Shown here piece by piece: positions 47,565 to 57,351 of a stretch of DNA of 64,000 bases. The number at the start of each line of letters is the position of its first letter. Within the stretch, counting starts at the first letter, position 1. This DNA is from Bacillota bacterium (GTDB lineage Bacteria; Bacillota; Clostridia; Acetivibrionales; DTU013). The position numbers and the translations under genes were made by a program. The DNA lies in the NCBI GenBank assembly GCA_023409735.1, contig JAEYRB010000056.1, positions 84,248 through 148,247 on the forward strand, in the 5' to 3' direction. The notes under the pieces were generated by a model. The model searched no databases. It saw nothing but the letters and a program-made list of their open reading frames with translations, and was not told the origin of the DNA.

Positions 47565-48947
47565 ATGGAAAATACCACGAAGATATCAGTCTCCGCTGTT
47601 ACCCGCACTGGTGCTGCTTGCGTTGATAATGACGATAGGATATACGCAAACGGCAGATTTACCAACCCCAGCCGTGCCGATTACTCACAGATTTCTCTCG
47701 AGGTTAATGAGGAAAAATGTCTATTTGCAATATCTGATGGTATGGAAGATGAAGCTTCAGGTATTTCGCTTATCAATGATCTTAGAAGATATCATCAGAA
47801 AATTAAGAGCAGCTCAAAAGATATTTTGGTTAAGCTGGATGATTTGGTTCTATGTGTAGAACAAGCATCAAATCTTCTTCATAGTGTCTCTTTAGGTGAA
47901 AATGATTTCAAAGAGAGGAAAACTGCATTTGCCGGTATATTGATAAATGACGGCCGAATAGCAGCCGCCAACCTTGGCAACTGCAGAATATATAAGCTGG
48001 AGGGAGATACCTTCAAGCTTCTTGTCAACGATTATAAAAGGGCTGAACGTCTGCTTAAAATGGGCATTATCAGCAACGAGCAGGCGGAAAAGCTTTCTGA
48101 AAAGGTGTCAGTGGATGAAGGCGCGGCAACAGTAAAAAAATCCGACATAAATAATGTCAAAGCTGGTACTGTATATTTAATATGCAGCAGCGGACTTACG
48201 GATGCTGTAAGTGAGGACGCAATATATGATATACTCGCTTCCAATAAAAATCCTGATGAAGCTGCCGGACTTCTGGTAACAGAAGCAATTAAAAATGAAG
48301 TCGCCGATAACATAACCGCAATGGTTCTGCGTATTGAGAACACCGGTGATGCTGATATTGTAATACCGGGAGTAAGAAATGTACAATCCAGAAGCTCAAA
48401 AGCAGGTAAACACGAAAAAATACATAGGTCAGACAGAATAACCTCAAGAGATAGTGAGGAGAGGGAGCCTGTCAATGTTGGAAATATAATTGCAACGATT
48501 GTACTTGTTGCGCTCATAGCGGTAGTTGTGCTTGGAGGCTATAAGCTCTGGAGCAGGACTAGACAGCCGCAGGATGGAAAGGATGCTATTTCACAAAACA
48601 CAACGCAGCAGGAGAACACTGCTGACAGTGAGGACAAGCCGCCTGCTGACGGAATAGACGGCATTGTCAATAACGGAGATGCGGAACCGGCTGATGCTGA
48701 AGCTGATGAGAACGGAGAAGAGAATAATAACGACGATGCCCAAAAGCCAGATACATCAGAAGGTGCTGATCTTGTTGGCCCGGATGGCACTACATACACA
48801 ATTAAGTCGGGTGACATGCTCATGAACATAAGCAAAAAGTTCTATGGTGATGAGAATAAATATAAGCTTATTATGGAAGCAAATAATATAACGGACCCAA
48901 ACAAAATACAAGTTGGCCAGGTGCTAAAAATACCGCCCTTAAAATAA
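47565..48947 (+). CDS. PP2C-like phosphatase fused to a transmembrane helix and LysM
   Basis: The 460 residues have an N-terminal PPM/PP2C phosphatase-like domain (about 1-265): CVDNDDRIYANG, CLFAISDGMEDE, AANLGNCRIYKL, LICSSGLTDAVSE, NITAMVLRIE. A transmembrane helix follows at about 305-327, then an acidic linker, and a LysM domain at about 408-458 (TYTIKSGDMLMNISKKFYGD...VLKIP). The phosphatase would face the cytoplasm and LysM the peptidoglycan, so it could report wall state to a Ser/Thr phosphorylation circuit. Usual PP2C has DGxG; here DGME, so metal binding may be altered. ATG 47565 follows AAGGGGG. Confidence 0.82.
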   Translation: MENTTKISVSAVTRTGAACVDNDDRIYANGRFTNPSRADYSQISLEVNEEKCLFAISDGMEDEASGISLINDLRRYHQKIKSSSKDILVKLDDLVLCVEQASNLLHSVSLGENDFKERKTAFAGILINDGRIAAANLGNCRIYKLEGDTFKLLVNDYKRAERLLKMGIISNEQAEKLSEKVSVDEGAATVKKSDINNVKAGTVYLICSSGLTDAVSEDAIYDILASNKNPDEAAGLLVTEAIKNEVADNITAMVLRIENTGDADIVIPGVRNVQSRSSKAGKHEKIHRSDRITSRDSEEREPVNVGNIIATIVLVALIAVVVLGGYKLWSRTRQPQDGKDAISQNTTQQENTADSEDKPPADGIDGIVNNGDAEPADAEADENGEENNNDDAQKPDTSEGADLVGPDGTTYTIKSGDMLMNISKKFYGDENKYKLIMEANNITDPNKIQVGQVLKIPPLK

Positions 48948-48957
48948 GCGATATTAC

Positions 48958-49005
48958 AAAAAGATGCATAATAGAATCGCATGAATTCTTGTGCATCTTT
49001 TAATT
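48958..49005 (+). terminator. Terminator after the PP2C-LysM gene
   Basis: AAAAGATGCA pairs with TGCATCTTTT, then TAATTT. Confidence 0.7.
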
Positions 49006-49007
49006 TA

Positions 49008-49034
49008 TAGCGTAGACTGAAGGTCTACAGCAAA
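49008..49034 (+). repeat. Fragment of the interspersed repeat
   Basis: TAGCGTAGACTGAAGGTCTACAGC-type sequence matches the first 27 bases of the repeat at 39379 with a few changes; the remainder is missing. Confidence 0.45.
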
Positions 49035-49157
49035 TATTTACTTAGCGAATAAAGTTGGAAAAAGGTGAAAAAAAAGGCGATACACGTATATGCTGGATGT
49101 GATATACTAAAATTGGTTTTTGTTCAAATCTAAATATTATTCCCGGGAGGCGTATCA

Positions 49158-51431
49158 ATGAAAAATGGAAAGAGACGCTTTTGTGTCATTTCGGGGCATC
49201 TTCAAGCGGAATATTATTTGGGGATGGCACTTGGTATTAAACATGCAGCATATGAGAACGACATTGACATAACGTTTGTTTCAACGGTGCTTGGCGGTGC
49301 CTTCTATAACGACTATATCGCCTGTGTTACTGATTACCAGGCAAATATGATTCTTGAATACATAAATGAGAAGGAATTTGACGCGCTAATTATATCTTCA
49401 GGGGCTTTGAGAAGAGCACTATCTCTTTCCAAAAGTGGAGAGTTTGAAACGTATATCGCCAATTTCGACCCTCATAAGCTTATAATCATTGAAGATCAAA
49501 TACCTGGCTATTGTTGTTTATCAAGTGATAATTATCAGGGACAGGAACAAATAATACGCCATATGGTTGAGGTTCATGGATATAAAAAAATTGGCTATCT
49601 CTCTGGGGAAAAGGGTTATCCGGAGTGTATGGAGAGACTTCAGGCTTATTATGATGTAATGCGTGAGTATGGATTGGAAATTGCAGAGGGTATGATTCAA
49701 TACTGCCCTTTGAGTGATGCAATCAATGATCAGCTTGATGCAATGATAACGGCACATCCTGATATTGAAGCTATTTGTTGTGCAAATGATAATATTGCCG
49801 ATGGTGTGTACCGCCAACTGCCTTTATATGGCCTGCGAACCGGGGTGGATGTCGCTGTTGCGGGCTTTGACGATAGTACACAGGCAAGCTTTCTTTATCC
49901 ACCTATGACAACGGTACGTTTTTCGATTTATGATATTGGATATAACGCAGTTCTAAAAGCGATTGAATTATTGCAGGGTGAAGAGATAAGCTGCTTTCGT
50001 GTTGATACAAAGCTAATAGTGAGAAATTCCTGCGGGTGTAGAACTAAATCAGAAAAAATTGACGATATAAATGAGGTTCTGGGTGATATAAAAAGAACGG
50101 CAAATGAACAAGCAGAGCTGCTGCTGGATAAATCTCTGAAGCATAATTTAAGCGGTAGTCTTAAGTTGGAAATATTGGAGGTCTACAGAGTATTTCTTAC
50201 AGAGCTTTTGCAGGTATATAAAAGCAATCCAGATGAGCTTATCAAAAGACCAAACAAGCACATTGGTCAAATAAGAAAGCTATTAAATTCTAAATTTAGA
50301 GACTTCCTTATTCTCAGCAATATTGAGCGAGGCATCAGCGGGTTTATAAGATGCCTTGCGGAAAGTAGCGACATAGAGCGTAACAAAAAAATTCTTGAAT
50401 TTGAAAAAATATTAACTGAAACGATCATTGCAAATATGGACCAGCATGAGTATAAATATATTAGGCAGTTAAGCTATCAATCATGGCTGCAGTCGTTTAT
50501 TGACCGTGACACGCTGGCAAATACCAGCTCAGATGAGGTAGTATATAGAGAAATAATGAAAAGGATTTCAACCCTTGGTATACATTCCTCATACCTTATG
50601 GTTTTTGATAAACCGTATAAATATGTGAAGGCTGCGGAATACCATATACCTGATGGAATAAAGCTGGTAGCCTCGCAGCATGGAAAAACTATAGAGACTT
50701 TTGAAAACGTACGCATATACCCATTTGAGGTTATTACCAGCATATATCTGCAAAGAGAACCTGAGTACCCGATGTTTCCGCTGATCCTGTTTATGAATGA
50801 ATATCAGTATGGAATCCTTATTTGCAGTATAGATATTTATGACTTTGAAAAATCCTACCATATTAGTCTTAATATCAGCAATGCTTTAAGCTTCCTAAAC
50901 ACAATACGGCAGGTCGAGCAGAAGCAGAAGGTCTTAAACCGCCTGTCTCAGGAGGACATTATGACCGGTATTTATAATCGCCGTGGCTTCTTTGAGCAGT
51001 CGACCCAATTTTGCAGGAAAAATGAAGGTGATTCACATATTTTGTTTATGTTTGACCTCGATCATCTAAAAGAGATCAATGATACATTTGGTCATGCGGA
51101 GGGTGATTTTGCTATTACGGAAACCGCTAATATACTGAAAAAGGTATTTGAAAACGATAAAGGCGTAATAGCTAGAATCGGTGGAGATGAATTTGCTGTA
51201 CTGCTAACCGGCGACGAGTATACCGTATGTGACAGGATAAGCAGTATGGAAGAAATTGAGGAAGAGTTGAACAGTCAAAGGAAAAAACCATATTATATTG
51301 AAATATCGTATGGATATTCACTGTTTGTATCAAGATATAATACTGAAATATCAATTTATATGAATATGGCAGACAAGATGATGTATCAAAACAGAAAGGA
51401 AAAGCGTGCTAAAGTCGAAAAAGTAGATTGA
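49158..51431 (+). CDS. Periplasmic-binding-like sensor fused to GGDEF diguanylate cyclase
   Basis: The 757-residue protein has an N-terminal LacI/sugar-binding type domain (about 5-295) with a Peripla_BP_3 pattern (VAVAGFDDSTQASFLYPPMTTV) and no DNA-binding helix-turn-helix before it. A helical middle of about 280 residues follows, then a GGDEF domain (about 590-750) with DIMTGIYNRRGF, DLDHLKEINDTFGH and an intact GGDEF near 674. No membrane helix or signal peptide is seen, so the sensor acts in the cytoplasm. The usual inhibitory RxxD site before GGDEF is absent (NDKG). It makes c-di-GMP in response to a small ligand. An extended -10 (TGATATACT, 49101) lies upstream. Confidence 0.87.
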   Translation: MKNGKRRFCVISGHLQAEYYLGMALGIKHAAYENDIDITFVSTVLGGAFYNDYIACVTDYQANMILEYINEKEFDALIISSGALRRALSLSKSGEFETYIANFDPHKLIIIEDQIPGYCCLSSDNYQGQEQIIRHMVEVHGYKKIGYLSGEKGYPECMERLQAYYDVMREYGLEIAEGMIQYCPLSDAINDQLDAMITAHPDIEAICCANDNIADGVYRQLPLYGLRTGVDVAVAGFDDSTQASFLYPPMTTVRFSIYDIGYNAVLKAIELLQGEEISCFRVDTKLIVRNSCGCRTKSEKIDDINEVLGDIKRTANEQAELLLDKSLKHNLSGSLKLEILEVYRVFLTELLQVYKSNPDELIKRPNKHIGQIRKLLNSKFRDFLILSNIERGISGFIRCLAESSDIERNKKILEFEKILTETIIANMDQHEYKYIRQLSYQSWLQSFIDRDTLANTSSDEVVYREIMKRISTLGIHSSYLMVFDKPYKYVKAAEYHIPDGIKLVASQHGKTIETFENVRIYPFEVITSIYLQREPEYPMFPLILFMNEYQYGILICSIDIYDFEKSYHISLNISNALSFLNTIRQVEQKQKVLNRLSQEDIMTGIYNRRGFFEQSTQFCRKNEGDSHILFMFDLDHLKEINDTFGHAEGDFAITETANILKKVFENDKGVIARIGGDEFAVLLTGDEYTVCDRISSMEEIEEELNSQRKKPYYIEISYGYSLFVSRYNTEISIYMNMADKMMYQNRKEKRAKVEKVD

Positions 51432-51645
51432 TAAAATGTGTAAGCGTGTCGGTTATGTACCTGACCGTGTGATATGCACCAGTCGCAGGAGTATTTGACC
51501 ATGTCAGAGCAGATACTTACCTTCGTCCTTATAGCTACATGGAACTTTGTCATCAGAGCTACTCTCTTAACTGCTGACAACATGTAGATTCATTTAATTA
51601 CTTCATAGGATTGACCTTATGAGTAGAAAAATTTGACTTAGTATA

Positions 51646-51673
51646 TTGCTTTTTGGCTTTGCAGGTGTATAAT
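51646..51673 (+). promoter_or_regulatory. Promoter of the heat-shock operon
   Basis: TTGCTT at 51646, 16-base spacer, TATAAT at 51668. The CtsR box begins nine bases after the -10. Confidence 0.7.
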
Positions 51674-51681
51674 ATTATATA

Positions 51682-51698
51682 GGTCAAAGATAGTCAAA
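51682..51698. promoter_or_regulatory. CtsR operator
   Basis: GGTCAAA, GAT, AGTCAAA: a direct heptad repeat with 3-base spacing that matches the CtsR consensus (RGTCAAANANRGTCAAA). It covers the start-site region and so would repress the J-protein and ClpB genes at normal temperature. The ctsR gene is not in the window. Before the promoter, 51432-51645 shows nothing clear. Confidence 0.8.
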
Positions 51699-51797
51699 GT
51701 CAGCTAAATACACGGACATTATTAATGCTGTAAACAATGAGGCGGGAAAAGCTGTATATTTTATGTCTTCAAGTACGCTGGTTGCGAGAACATCGAT

Positions 51798-51831
51798 TAC
51801 CTTTACAACGTACTAGGAGTTGACGCATAGG
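51798..51831 (+). pseudogene. Possible relic of a J-domain N-terminus
   Basis: Frame reading D-Y-L-Y-N-V-L-G-V-D-A then stop mirrors the start of the J protein 100 bases downstream ([10 protein letters not shown]). No ribosome site. It may be a scrap of a duplication, or chance. Confidence 0.3.
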
Positions 51832-51922
51832 TGGGCAGATATATGATATTTAATACTTGCACAACATTTTCTTTGAGCTGTTGCGTAATAATATAGCTGT
51901 TATATGTTTAAGAGGTGGTTTT

Positions 51923-52882
51923 ATGAAATATAGAGATTACTATGAAATACTAGGAGTTGATAAGAAGGCTTCACAGGATGAGGTAAAAAAAGCATATAGG
52001 AAGCTGGCCAAAAAGTATCATCCGGATATGCATCCCGGAGATAAAAATGCTGAGGATAAGTTTAAAGAAGTCAATGAAGCTTACGAGGTACTGGGAGATA
52101 CTGAAAAGAGGAAAAAATATGACCAGTTTGGTCGTGAAGGGCAGTTTTCTAATGGAGCTGATTTTGACCCGTCAAAATACGGCTTTGGCAATAATGTAAG
52201 ATATGAATACAGTCAAGACGGGAGCGGCGATTTCAGCGACTTTTTCAACATGTTCTTCGGAGGTTCCGACCCTTTTGGAGCGTATGACGGGGGAAGTATA
52301 TTCGGTGGCAGAGGTAGAAAAACAAGCAACTCCCGATATACGGCCAGCAGACAGATAAGGGGTGAAGATAGCGAGGCTGTATTTGAGATAACACCATCTG
52401 AAGGCTTTAATGGAGTAGAAAAAACTATTTCTCTTAAAAATGCTACCGGAGACAGAACCATTTCACTAAAAATCCCTGCAGGAATCAGACCGGGTGAAAA
52501 AATAAAGCTATCCGGTCAGGGTGGACCCGGAATGAATGGAGGAGCAAACGGTGACCTGTATCTAAAGGTGGATTTCAGACGTGATTCTGGCTTTGAACTG
52601 GATGGGCTAAACCTTGAAGCAAAGATTGATCTGTACCCATGGGAGGCAGCACTCGGATCAGAGGTAACATATTATACACTTGATGGAAGAATATCAGTCA
52701 AGGTACCTGCCGGAATACAGACAGGAAACAGGATAAGGGTAGCAGGAAGAGGATATAAAGACAAGAAGGGTTCAAGAGGCGACTTATATCTGAGAGTAAG
52801 AATTGTAAACCCCAACAGCTTAAATAAGGCTCAGATTGATCTATATGAAAAGCTCAAAAAGATATCACAATCCCATAACTAA
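51923..52882 (+). CDS. CbpA-like DnaJ-family co-chaperone
   Basis: The 319-residue J protein has a J domain at 1-70 with HPD at 33-35, then a Gly/Phe-rich stretch (about 75-140, [14 protein letters not shown]), then two C-terminal substrate-binding domains (about 150-310). It has no four-cysteine zinc region, so it is CbpA-type rather than DnaJ. It would stimulate DnaK. ATG 51923 follows AAGAGGTGG; the frame extends upstream to 51857 without a good site. First gene of the CtsR-controlled unit, with clpB next. Confidence 0.9.
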   Translation: MKYRDYYEILGVDKKASQDEVKKAYRKLAKKYHPDMHPGDKNAEDKFKEVNEAYEVLGDTEKRKKYDQFGREGQFSNGADFDPSKYGFGNNVRYEYSQDGSGDFSDFFNMFFGGSDPFGAYDGGSIFGGRGRKTSNSRYTASRQIRGEDSEAVFEITPSEGFNGVEKTISLKNATGDRTISLKIPAGIRPGEKIKLSGQGGPGMNGGANGDLYLKVDFRRDSGFELDGLNLEAKIDLYPWEAALGSEVTYYTLDGRISVKVPAGIQTGNRIRVAGRGYKDKKGSRGDLYLRVRIVNPNSLNKAQIDLYEKLKKISQSHN

Positions 52883-53055
52883 AGAGTGGAATAATATAAT
52901 GGAATTATTATGCAAGGATAAGGCATGAAGCAATTTGGGAGCATCTGGTTAATAGCAGGTGCGTGCTGCAAAACGATAAAAAATAGTACGAAGCTAAGAA
53001 AAACGCATGAAGCACCATTGATTATTAGGCAGCTACATGAACGGAGGCGAATTTT

Positions 53056-55650
53056 ATGGATATGGATAAATTTACTGAAAAGGCACAGGAGGCATTAAAT
53101 TCTGCGCAGGAAATTGCACTTAGGATGAAGCATCAGCAGGTGGATGCAGAGCATCTTCACCTTGCACTGCTGACTCAGGATAATGGCTTGATACCAAGAC
53201 TTATCAGCTTTATGGGATTAAATATCAATTTATTGATAAGTGACGTGGAGAAGGAGCTTCAAAAGCAGCCCGGTGTTTATGGCAGCGCAGCCACGAGCCT
53301 ATATGCCACAAGGCGTCTTAATGAAATACTTATCAGTGCAGCTGATGAGGCGGCTAAGTTTAAGGATGAGTATGTGGGGGTCGAGCATATATATCTTGCG
53401 TTGCTCAAGGAGAGAAACACACCGTCTGAGACTGTGTTCAGAAAACACGGAATAACAAGGGAAAACTTTTTAGCAGCACTGGGAAAGGTCAGAAGTAATC
53501 AGAGGATCACCTCCAAGAACCCGGAGGAGACCTATGAGGCACTTAACAGATTCGGGAGAGACCTTGTAGATATGGCCCGTAAGGGCAAGCTAGACCCGGT
53601 AATAGGCAGAGATAATGAAATAAGGCGTGTTATCAGGATACTGTCCAGAAGGACAAAGAACAATCCGGTTCTTATAGGAGAACCGGGTGTAGGTAAGACT
53701 GCTGTTGTTGAAGGCCTTGCACAGCGTGTTCTTAAGGGCGATGTGCCGGAGGGATTAAAAAACAGAACCATTTTTGCTCTTGATATGGGCTCTTTGATTG
53801 CAGGAGCTAAATACCGAGGAGAATTTGAGGAAAGGTTAAAAGCAGTTTTAAAGGAAGTTGAAAAATCTGAGGGTAAGATAATCCTTTTCATAGATGAACT
53901 GCATAATATCGTGGGAGCAGGAAAGGCAGAGGGCTCCATGGATGCGGGCAATATTTTAAAGCCGATGCTGGCAAGGGGAGAGATCCATTGCATAGGAGCA
54001 ACCACACTGGATGAGTACCGTAAGTACATCGAAAAGGATGCAGCGTTGGAGAGAAGATTCCAGCCTGTTATGGTAGATCAGCCTGATGTAGAAGATACTA
54101 TTTCTATTCTAAGAGGACTTAAGGAAAAATTTGAAATACATCATGGTGTAAGAATAACAGACGGAGCTATTATTGCCTGTGCTGTTCTTTCGAATAGATA
54201 TATAAGCGACAGATTCCTGCCCGACAAGGCAATAGACCTTATGGATGAGGCTGCAGCAATGATAAGGACGGAAATTGACAGTATGCCATCGGAGCTTGAT
54301 GAGGCAAGCAGAAGGACAATGCAGCTGGAAATAGAAAAGCAGGCACTTCATAAGGAAACGGACAAGGATTCTCTGGAAAGGCTCAAGGTAATAGAGAAGG
54401 AAATATCAGAGCTTCGAGCAAAGGCTGATGTGATGAAGGCTCAATGGGAGAGCGAAAAGAGTAGCATCAGCAAGGAAAAAGAGCTTAAACAGCAGATTGA
54501 GCAAACAAAGCAGCAGATTGAGGAAGCCGAGAGAAGATACGACCTTAATGAGCTGGCAGTGCTTAAGCATGGTAAGCTTCCTGAGCTTGAAAAGCAGCTT
54601 CAGGAGGAGAAGAATAGGCTTAGCTCGGACAGGGGCAAGAGACTTCTGAAGGAAGAGGTAACAGAGGACGAAATCGCGGATATCGTGTCCAAGTGGACAG
54701 GTATACCTGTTACAAGGCTTGTAGAAAATGAAAAAGATAAGCTTTTGAATCTTGATAATGTGCTACATGAGAGAGTAATCGGACAGGATGAGGCAGTCGA
54801 AGCAGTTGCGGGTGCAGTGCTCCGTGCACGTTCAGGGCTTAAGGACCCTCGCAAGCCTATTGGCTCATTTATATTTCTCGGCCCAACAGGTGTTGGAAAA
54901 ACAGAACTGGCTAAAGCCTTGTCCTCTGCTTTGTTTGACAGCGAGGATAATATGGTACGCATAGATATGTCGGAATATCAGGAAAAGTACACTGTAGCAA
55001 GACTTATCGGAGCACCTCCCGGATATGTGGGCTATGAAGAGGGAGGACAACTTACTGAGGCAGTTAGAAGGAAGCCCTACTGTGTTATTTTGTTTGATGA
55101 AATTGAAAAGGCACATCCTGAGGTTTTCAATGTCCTGCTGCAGCTTCTGGACGACGGCAGGCTTACCGACAGTCAAGGCCGTACTGTTAACTTCAAGGAC
55201 ACAGTGGTAATTATGACGTCTAATCTTGGAAGCCAATATCTTCTTGAAGGGCTCAGGAATGGTAATAACAATCTGGAGGATATGAGACAAACAGTTATGG
55301 GTGAGCTTAGGCGCAATTTCAAGCCTGAGTTTCTCAACCGAATAGATGAAATTGTTATGTTTAAGCCTCTTGAGAAGAAAGAGATTGTTAGGATAATTGA
55401 GCTTTCACTGAAAGATATTGCAAAAAGACTTGAAGATAGGCATATTACATTGACAGTTACGGATGCTGCGAAGAGTTTTATTGCAGATACCGCATATACG
55501 CCGGAGTACGGTGCAAGACCGGTCAAGAGATTTTTACAAAAGGAGCTTGAAACTGAGCTTGGCAAGCTTATTATAAAAGGTACTGTCAGGGATGGCTCCA
55601 ATGTAGTAGTTGATACAGATGGAGACCGTGTTATTATAAGGCCGGAGTAA
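53056..55650 (+). CDS. clpB: ClpB disaggregase
   Basis: The 864-residue AAA+ chaperone works with DnaK to dissolve aggregates. Domains: N-terminal double repeat (1-145, [13 protein letters not shown]), first ATPase with GEPGVGKT at 208, long coiled-coil middle domain (about 400-525), second ATPase with GPTGVGKT at 609 and [10 protein letters not shown]. No IGF/LGF docking loop for ClpP follows the second ATPase, unlike the 2554 product. ATG 53056 follows ACGGAGGCG. It lies 173 bases after the J-protein gene with no clear terminator between, so both share the CtsR promoter. Confidence 0.96.
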   Translation: MDMDKFTEKAQEALNSAQEIALRMKHQQVDAEHLHLALLTQDNGLIPRLISFMGLNINLLISDVEKELQKQPGVYGSAATSLYATRRLNEILISAADEAAKFKDEYVGVEHIYLALLKERNTPSETVFRKHGITRENFLAALGKVRSNQRITSKNPEETYEALNRFGRDLVDMARKGKLDPVIGRDNEIRRVIRILSRRTKNNPVLIGEPGVGKTAVVEGLAQRVLKGDVPEGLKNRTIFALDMGSLIAGAKYRGEFEERLKAVLKEVEKSEGKIILFIDELHNIVGAGKAEGSMDAGNILKPMLARGEIHCIGATTLDEYRKYIEKDAALERRFQPVMVDQPDVEDTISILRGLKEKFEIHHGVRITDGAIIACAVLSNRYISDRFLPDKAIDLMDEAAAMIRTEIDSMPSELDEASRRTMQLEIEKQALHKETDKDSLERLKVIEKEISELRAKADVMKAQWESEKSSISKEKELKQQIEQTKQQIEEAERRYDLNELAVLKHGKLPELEKQLQEEKNRLSSDRGKRLLKEEVTEDEIADIVSKWTGIPVTRLVENEKDKLLNLDNVLHERVIGQDEAVEAVAGAVLRARSGLKDPRKPIGSFIFLGPTGVGKTELAKALSSALFDSEDNMVRIDMSEYQEKYTVARLIGAPPGYVGYEEGGQLTEAVRRKPYCVILFDEIEKAHPEVFNVLLQLLDDGRLTDSQGRTVNFKDTVVIMTSNLGSQYLLEGLRNGNNNLEDMRQTVMGELRRNFKPEFLNRIDEIVMFKPLEKKEIVRIIELSLKDIAKRLEDRHITLTVTDAAKSFIADTAYTPEYGARPVKRFLQKELETELGKLIIKGTVRDGSNVVVDTDGDRVIIRPE

Positions 55651-55711
55651 GCTCTATTTACATGTGTATTGCTGAATTAAGTATATTGCTGGCAGAATTC
55701 CACAGTCCACC

Positions 55712-55736
55712 TTTACAGCCACTGTAAACCTTTTAC
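55712..55736 (+). terminator. Putative clpB terminator
   Basis: TTTACAG pairs with CTGTAAA around CCA, followed by CCTTTTAC. The rest of 55651-56073 has short repeats of AAATCATT (about 55929-55950) and nothing else clear. Confidence 0.45.
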
Positions 55737-56073
55737 GATTAGACGAGGAAAGAAGAAAGGAACTAGATTTATGTATCTTTTATATATTGTAAATATCAGA
55801 TTCATGTTAGTTTGTTGATTTATCTTTTAATTGCCTCTGTGGATGAGTTTTGTGTGTCACCCACATTAGGATTAATGTGTGCTATTGGTTAACGTAGAAT
55901 ACAGATAAATGTGTGTTACTGATTAAGTAAATCATTAAATCATTAAATCACTATTTCATACGTACTTTTATTTTATGTAGACTCAATGAAAGTAAAGTGG
56001 TTCCGATTATGAACATTATGTAACCTTTTGAACTCCTGAAGCATAGCTTATATAAGAGCTACAAAGGAGTGAT

Positions 56074-56367
56074 ATGCATATGGATGATTATTATGTTGTC
56101 CGTGAGCCCCCTGTTGTTGGAGGCGTAATTGGGCCAGTTCCATTTATACCTCCATTTTTCCCGGGCCCATGGTGGATGGGGCCATGGGGCAGACCACCAT
56201 TCGGTCCGCCATTCGGAAGGCCGCCATTCGGAAGGCCGCCATTCGGACCGCCATTTGGACCACCATTTGGACCACCATTCGGAAGACCGCCATTTCCGGG
56301 ACCGGGACCGGGACCAGGACCGGGGCCGGGACCAGGACCAGGACCAGGACCAGGACCAAGGGGATAG
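56074..56367 (+). CDS. Pro/Gly/Phe-rich tandem-repeat protein
   Basis: The 97-residue product starts with an ordinary 25-residue head (DDYYVVREPPVVGG...), then PPFG and RPPFG pentads, then a pure PG run of about 24 residues ending PRG. AGGAG precedes ATG 56074 by four bases and in-frame ATG 56080 by ten. Other frames through the repeat are also open because of base composition, but only this one has a ribosome site and a non-repetitive head. Such proteins occur in spore coats and surface layers; function here unknown. A terminator follows and a transposon sits directly after it. Confidence 0.65.
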   Translation: MHMDDYYVVREPPVVGGVIGPVPFIPPFFPGPWWMGPWGRPPFGPPFGRPPFGRPPFGPPFGPPFGPPFGRPPFPGPGPGPGPGPGPGPGPGPGPRG

Positions 56368-56581
56368 TCTCAATGGCGGAATTAAAATGTGATAAACTCA
56401 GTATTACAGCTTTAGTAGATACTTTAACAAAGGGATGGTCAAGAAAAAATTGCTATCAGCCTTGCTGTAGAATTGGTAGGCATCTTGCGCCCTTGTTATA
56501 ATGGCACTAGACATTATGTATTAATTAGTAAACTAACAAGCATAAGTATATTGCAAAATGATTTTCCCCCTCCACATATTT

Positions 56582-56615
56582 ACAGGTGTAGAGTAGCCCC
56601 TACACCTGTTTTTTA
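56582..56615 (+). terminator. Terminator just before the transposon
   Basis: ACAGGTGTAG pairs with CTACACCTGT around 8 bases, followed by T-rich DNA (TTTTTAA). The target duplication begins just after it. Confidence 0.9.
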
Positions 56616-56620
56616 ATATT
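56616..56620. repeat. Target-site duplication, left copy (ATATT)
   Basis: ATATT directly before the left end GGGG; the same five bases follow the right end at 62045-62049. Five bases is the Tn3-family standard. Confidence 0.85.
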
Positions 56621-56664
56621 GGGGTAATGGGAGCATCCGTGTCACCGGGGGCAAAGTAGCCCCC
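56621..56664 (+). repeat. Left terminal inverted repeat
   Basis: 44 bases from GGGGTAATGGGAGC to AAAGTAGCCCCC. Matches the right end except for one extra G in the G5 run. Confidence 0.93.
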
Positions 56665-56702
56665 GCAATCTCTTAATTTCCTTACCCACATAATAAACCT
56701 AT

Positions 56703-57266
56703 TTATCGATGTTCAGAAATCAATTCGACATTCTTTCTCAGGTCATTTTCGCTAGGCCTAAGATATTTTCGGGTAGTTTCCAAACTATCATGCCCGGCCA
56801 GATAAGCAATTTGCTCCAACCGGACACCGGCATCGGCGAGATTCTTGCAAAAGGTGTGTCGCAGCGGGTGACAAGATACATCCTCCAACTCAGCATCCTT
56901 TGCATAATCAGCTACCATATACTTAATGCCACGGTCTGAAAACCGTGTGTCCCTTTCATTGAGAAATAAAGGCTCATAATCATCCGGGTTATCCTGCTTT
57001 CTATACTGCATCCAGCGTTCAAGGCTTTCAATTAGATCTTTATTAAGAGGTACAATCCGGAATTTGCCACCTTTGCCATCTCGGACCGTAACATTTTCTC
57101 TTCTTATTTTTAGGCAAATGTCAGCAATATTCAAGTCGGACACTTCCTGGACCCGCAGACCGGCTTCGGACATCAAACGACAAATCGCCATGTCCCGGTC
57201 TTTTTTCTTTTCGTTTTTTTCTAGTTCGATAGCATGGATAAATTTTGCGAGTTCCAGCTTGGACAA
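56703..57266 (-). CDS. Tyrosine recombinase, catalytic domain only (TnpI-like)
   Basis: The 187 residues hold a full catalytic set: Arg in EAGLRVQEVSDL, Lys in GKGGKFR, HPLRH, a His in LAGHDSLETT and Tyr in RKYLRP. The N-terminal core-binding domain of about 90 residues seen in TnpI and XerC/D is missing. The frame can start only at TTG 57266, has a stop 21 bases upstream and no ribosome site, and only 85 bases separate it from the next gene, so the N-terminal part has probably been lost. In the transposon it would resolve cointegrates; in this form activity is doubtful. Confidence 0.8.
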   Translation of the reverse strand: MSKLELAKFIHAIELEKNEKKKDRDMAICRLMSEAGLRVQEVSDLNIADICLKIRRENVTVRDGKGGKFRIVPLNKDLIESLERWMQYRKQDNPDDYEPLFLNERDTRFSDRGIKYMVADYAKDAELEDVSCHPLRHTFCKNLADAGVRLEQIAYLAGHDSLETTRKYLRPSENDLRKNVELISEHR

Positions 57267-57351
57267 ACAGGAGTTTTTGCTATATTATCACAATAATATT
57301 TATTCATATAATTTTTACACCGTAATTGATTAATTGTCTATTTGAAATGTC

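Noticed and set aside
48032..48517. 161-codon minus-strand frame
   Set aside because: Antisense to the PP2C-LysM gene, Ser/Leu-rich shadow.
51386..51583. 65-codon minus-strand frame after the GGDEF gene
   Set aside because: Overlaps the 3' end of the GGDEF gene; no ribosome site.
56059..56373. Alternative frames over the Pro/Gly repeat
   Set aside because: Open only because of the repeat composition; no ribosome site.
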